Part shown: positions 61,680-64,000 of the stretch, in pieces
How the letters are laid out: each line of letters opens with the position of its first letter
Position numbering within the stretch: position 1 is the stretch's first letter
Source: Orrella dioscoreae
Lineage (GTDB): Bacteria > Pseudomonadota > Gammaproteobacteria > Burkholderiales > Burkholderiaceae_B
Length of the DNA: 64,000 bases
Reading direction: 5' to 3'
NCBI RefSeq assembly: GCF_900089455.2
Contig: NZ_LT907988.1
Coordinates: 620,001 to 684,000, forward strand
The notes under the pieces: model-generated
What the model was told of the DNA's origin: nothing
The model's database searches: none
The model's input: only the letters and a program-made list of their open reading frames with translations
Translations under genes and position numbers: made by a program

Positions 61680-62479
61680 TGAAAACGCACGGAGAGGACC
61701 TCGAGGCGCGCATCCAGCGTCTGCTGGCAGACCCCGGTCATGAAGGACATCCGCTGCGTGCGGCGCTGTCCGACCTGTGGGAACAGTCGCAGAGCCAGAT
61801 GGCACGCATCGAGCGCATCACCTACATCTCGGACGCGTACCAGGCCATGGCGCGCGAACGCGAGATGAGCATCAACGAACGCTTCGAACGCCAGATGAAG
61901 CGTATCGGCAAGGTGGCGCGCATCTCCGACCGTTACCAGGAAATGATGCGGGACCTGAACGAGGCGCTGCGCGAGGCCTCGCACCGTGATCCGCTGACCG
62001 GGCTCTATAACCGCCGCATGGTGATGGAGCGCCTGCGCGACGAGACCGCGATGGTCGCGGCGGGCGGCGAGAGCTATTGCATCGCCGTGATCGACGTGGA
62101 CCATTTCAAGAGCGTCAACGATCAGTACGGCCATGAGGTCGGCGACCGCGTCCTGGTCGAGATGGCCCACACGCTGGCCAGCAACATCGAGGGCGATGCG
62201 CTGTGCGCGCGGTGGGGCGGCGAGGAGTTCGTGCTGATCCTGCCGCAATCGTCGCTGGATGGCGCACGGCAAGCGGCTGCGCAGGTGCAGGAAGGCCTGC
62301 GCCTGGCGCCCCTGACCGTGGCGGGCCACACGCTGAGCCTGACGGTCAGCATCGGCGTGGCGCGCTACCAGCCTGGCGAGAATTTCTCCGCTGCGATTGA
62401 CCGCGCCGACCGGGCGCTTTACCGTGCCAAGCAGCTGGGCCGCAATCGCATCTACGCCGACGATGGCGTGACGGCCTAG
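61679..62479 (+). CDS. siaD: SiaD: GGDEF diguanylate cyclase
   Basis: 266 residues. N-terminal helical stalk that binds SiaC (RITYISDAYQAMARE), then the GGDEF domain from about 100 (DPLTGLYNRRMVMERL, VIDVDHFKSVNDQYGH, RWGGEEFVLIL). Active site GGEEF is intact. The inhibitory RxxD site has E and A in place of R and D, so product inhibition through it is not expected. Makes c-di-GMP to promote aggregation or biofilm in the known system. Confidence 0.94.
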   Translation: MKTHGEDLEARIQRLLADPGHEGHPLRAALSDLWEQSQSQMARIERITYISDAYQAMAREREMSINERFERQMKRIGKVARISDRYQEMMRDLNEALREASHRDPLTGLYNRRMVMERLRDETAMVAAGGESYCIAVIDVDHFKSVNDQYGHEVGDRVLVEMAHTLASNIEGDALCARWGGEEFVLILPQSSLDGARQAAAQVQEGLRLAPLTVAGHTLSLTVSIGVARYQPGENFSAAIDRADRALYRAKQLGRNRIYADDGVTA

Positions 62480-62508
62480 CCGGCGGCGACGCCGCCTGCC
62501 GAGCGCCC

Positions 62509-63843
62509 ATGCCTGACTCCTCTTTTTCACCTGCCGCACCCGAGTTGCTGGACCTGCTGGCAGCACACCAGCGCCTGCTGGAAGACGCTTCGGGTGGCGT
62601 TGCCACGGTGGCGTTCCTGCAAGGCCTGTGCCGGGAAGTCTTCACGCTTGCGCCCAATGCCGCGGTCGCCGTGGTGCGCCGCGACCCCGCGGGCGGCCTG
62701 CTGGCCACGATGGCCGGCGGCCTGCCGCCAGGGTATGCGGACCGCTTGCGCGGCTGCCAGCCCGCCTGCCTGAACGACCTGCATGGCGATCCCGACATCG
62801 CGCCGATCACGGCCTGGCTGGCCGAACAGGGCTGGACGCTGGCCGTGGAACGCGCGCTGCGCGGCGATGATGGCGCGCTGTTGGGATTCTTCTGCGCGTA
62901 TGCGCGTGGCGGCGACCCGAAAGCCCTGCTGCCCGTGCCCGTCATCGACCTGGCCGTGCAGCACGCCCGCCTGGCCCTGGAGCGCGATGCGCTGCAGGCC
63001 CGGGTGTGCCAGCTGGGCCTGGTCGACGCCCAGGCAACGGACCGCAACGCCGACCGCCGCGCCTTGCAGGTGGCGCTGGGCCGCGCCTTGTCCACGCAGG
63101 GCGAGTTGCTGCTGCGGTATCAACCCCAGCTGCGCCTGGCCGACGGCGAGCTCTATGGCGTCGAGGCGCTGGCGCGCTGGCAGCATCCCCGCCTGGGGGA
63201 AATCCTGCCGGACAATTTCGTGCCGCTGGCGGAGGCCTGCGGCCTGATCGACCAGATCGGCACCTGGGCCGTGCGCGAAGCCTGCCAGCAACTGGCCCGC
63301 TGGCGCGCGGCGGGCGCGAAAGTGCCATCGGTGTCGGTGAACCTGTCGCCGACGCAGTTCCGCAATCCGGACCTGGCCGAGCAGGTGGCGGCCGTGCTGT
63401 CGGCTTGCGGCCTGGCGCCCAGCGACCTGACGCTGGAGCTGACGGAAAGCGTCTACATGGACCCCGACGCCGAATCGGCCCGCATGATCCACGCCGTCCA
63501 CGCCCTGGGCGTGCGGCTGTCGGTGGACGACTTCGGCACCGGCTATTCCAGCCTGGCGCGCCTGCGCGATCTACCCGTCGACGAACTGAAGCTGGACCGT
63601 GGCTTCATCCAGGGGCTGGACCACGACCGGATGGTGCGGGCGTTGACGCGCGCCGTGGTCGGGATCGGCGCCAGCCTGAATCTGGCCGTGGTGGTGGAGG
63701 GCGTGGAGACCGAGGCGCAGCGGAAGTTCCTGTCTGAATGTGGGGCGCAGGCTGCCCAGGGGTTTTTGTATGCGGAGCCGTTGGGGGCCGAGGATTTGCC
63801 GCGGTGGTTGAGGCAGAGGCGGGGGGCGGGGGTGGTGTTTTAG
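62509..63843 (+). CDS. EAL-domain c-di-GMP phosphodiesterase with GAF-like N-terminus
   Basis: 444 residues. Residues 1-165 are a diverged GAF-like sensory region; the EAL domain follows with GVEALARWQHP, VSVNLSPTQF, LELTES, DDFGTGYSSL, and VVVEGVETEAQ (catalytic Glu), so hydrolysis is predicted. 29 bases after siaD and same strand, an addition to the siaABCD set that would balance cyclase output. Confidence 0.92.
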   Translation: MPDSSFSPAAPELLDLLAAHQRLLEDASGGVATVAFLQGLCREVFTLAPNAAVAVVRRDPAGGLLATMAGGLPPGYADRLRGCQPACLNDLHGDPDIAPITAWLAEQGWTLAVERALRGDDGALLGFFCAYARGGDPKALLPVPVIDLAVQHARLALERDALQARVCQLGLVDAQATDRNADRRALQVALGRALSTQGELLLRYQPQLRLADGELYGVEALARWQHPRLGEILPDNFVPLAEACGLIDQIGTWAVREACQQLARWRAAGAKVPSVSVNLSPTQFRNPDLAEQVAAVLSACGLAPSDLTLELTESVYMDPDAESARMIHAVHALGVRLSVDDFGTGYSSLARLRDLPVDELKLDRGFIQGLDHDRMVRALTRAVVGIGASLNLAVVVEGVETEAQRKFLSECGAQAAQGFLYAEPLGAEDLPRWLRQRRGAGVVF

Positions 63844-63851
63844 ACCGCTTC

Positions 63852-63970
63852 GTTGACGGCCGCCGAGTGTGGTCGTGCCGTCGGCCGCCTGCCGCGTGGT
63901 GGGGCGCCCACAGCGCCCCGCCCCCCGCAGAAGGCGCCCGCCGTCCCGCCCAGCCGCGGCGGCCGTCAAC
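63852..63970. repeat. Palindromic element, copy 2 (longer form)
   Basis: Left end (63852-63889) matches the reverse complement of the 40924 element with one mismatch, and the far end 63957-63970 is the same terminal CGGCGGCCGTCAAC. The ends are inverted repeats with a GC-rich 80-base interior that differs from copy 1. No gene lies in the last 157 bases of the window. Confidence 0.75.
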
Positions 63971-64000
63971 CCGGCGGTCTCGGAACCCCACCAAGACAAA

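Overview
The window reads as chromosomal DNA of a high-GC betaproteobacterium of the Alcaligenaceae (Bordetella/Achromobacter-like). This rests on the rplU-rpmA-obgE-proB block divergent from ispB, a nearby tRNA-Pro, Ralstonia/Burkholderiales-like protein sequences, and overall base composition. No 16S gene is present, so the genus is an inference.

The first 27.6 kb is a nearly complete plant-pathogen-type (Hrp2 family, Xanthomonas/Ralstonia) type III secretion system. A leftward operon runs hrcU-hrcV-hpaP-hrcQ-hrcR-hrcS-hpaA-hrcD-hrpD6-hrpE-hpaB plus one unknown gene. A divergent rightward operon runs hrpB1-hrpB2-hrcJ-hrpB4-hrcL-hrcN-hrpB7-hrcT. The secretin hrcC lies beyond the end of the leftward operon. 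An HrpB/HrpX-type AraC regulator follows hrcT, and an OmpR-like pseudo-receiver regulator resembling HrpG lies 5 kb further on. Seven perfect TTCG-N16-TTCG boxes (hrpII/PIP boxes), each 31-33 nt before a -10-like hexamer, precede both structural operons and five other transcription units. Those five encode a long hydrophobic putative effector or translocator, an alanine racemase with a disordered N-terminal tail, a Pro-rich protein ending in a pilin-like segment, a lytic transglycosylase plus cytochrome P450 operon, and a GNAT acetyltransferase. The boxes therefore define a local regulon and nominate new secreted proteins.

From 27.6 to 35.3 kb there is mostly housekeeping and small regulators: an orphan ECF-type sigma factor, a solute-binding protein, an XRE regulator with two palindromic operators, the HrpG-like gene, proB, obgE, rpmA, rplU, ispB and tRNA-Pro(CGG). 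From 35.4 to 41 kb come a chemoreceptor, an IS3-family insertion that splits a terminator hairpin, and a Tat-exported PhoD phosphatase.

From 41 to 50 kb lies a GntR-controlled catabolic operon: a branched-chain-type ABC transporter in which permease LivM and both ATPases LivG and LivF are one polypeptide, followed by two SDR dehydrogenases, a 3-hydroxyacyl-CoA-dehydrogenase-like enzyme and a beta-keto acid cleavage enzyme. The set suggests uptake and oxidation of a carnitine-like beta-hydroxy acid. The substrate is unknown.

From 50 to 64 kb are a DUF4105 membrane protein, ppc, queC, an XdhC-like gene, argJ, a lipoprotein, a MarR regulator and a siaABCD cyclic-di-GMP signalling operon followed by an EAL phosphodiesterase. 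Two families of dispersed non-coding repeats also occur.
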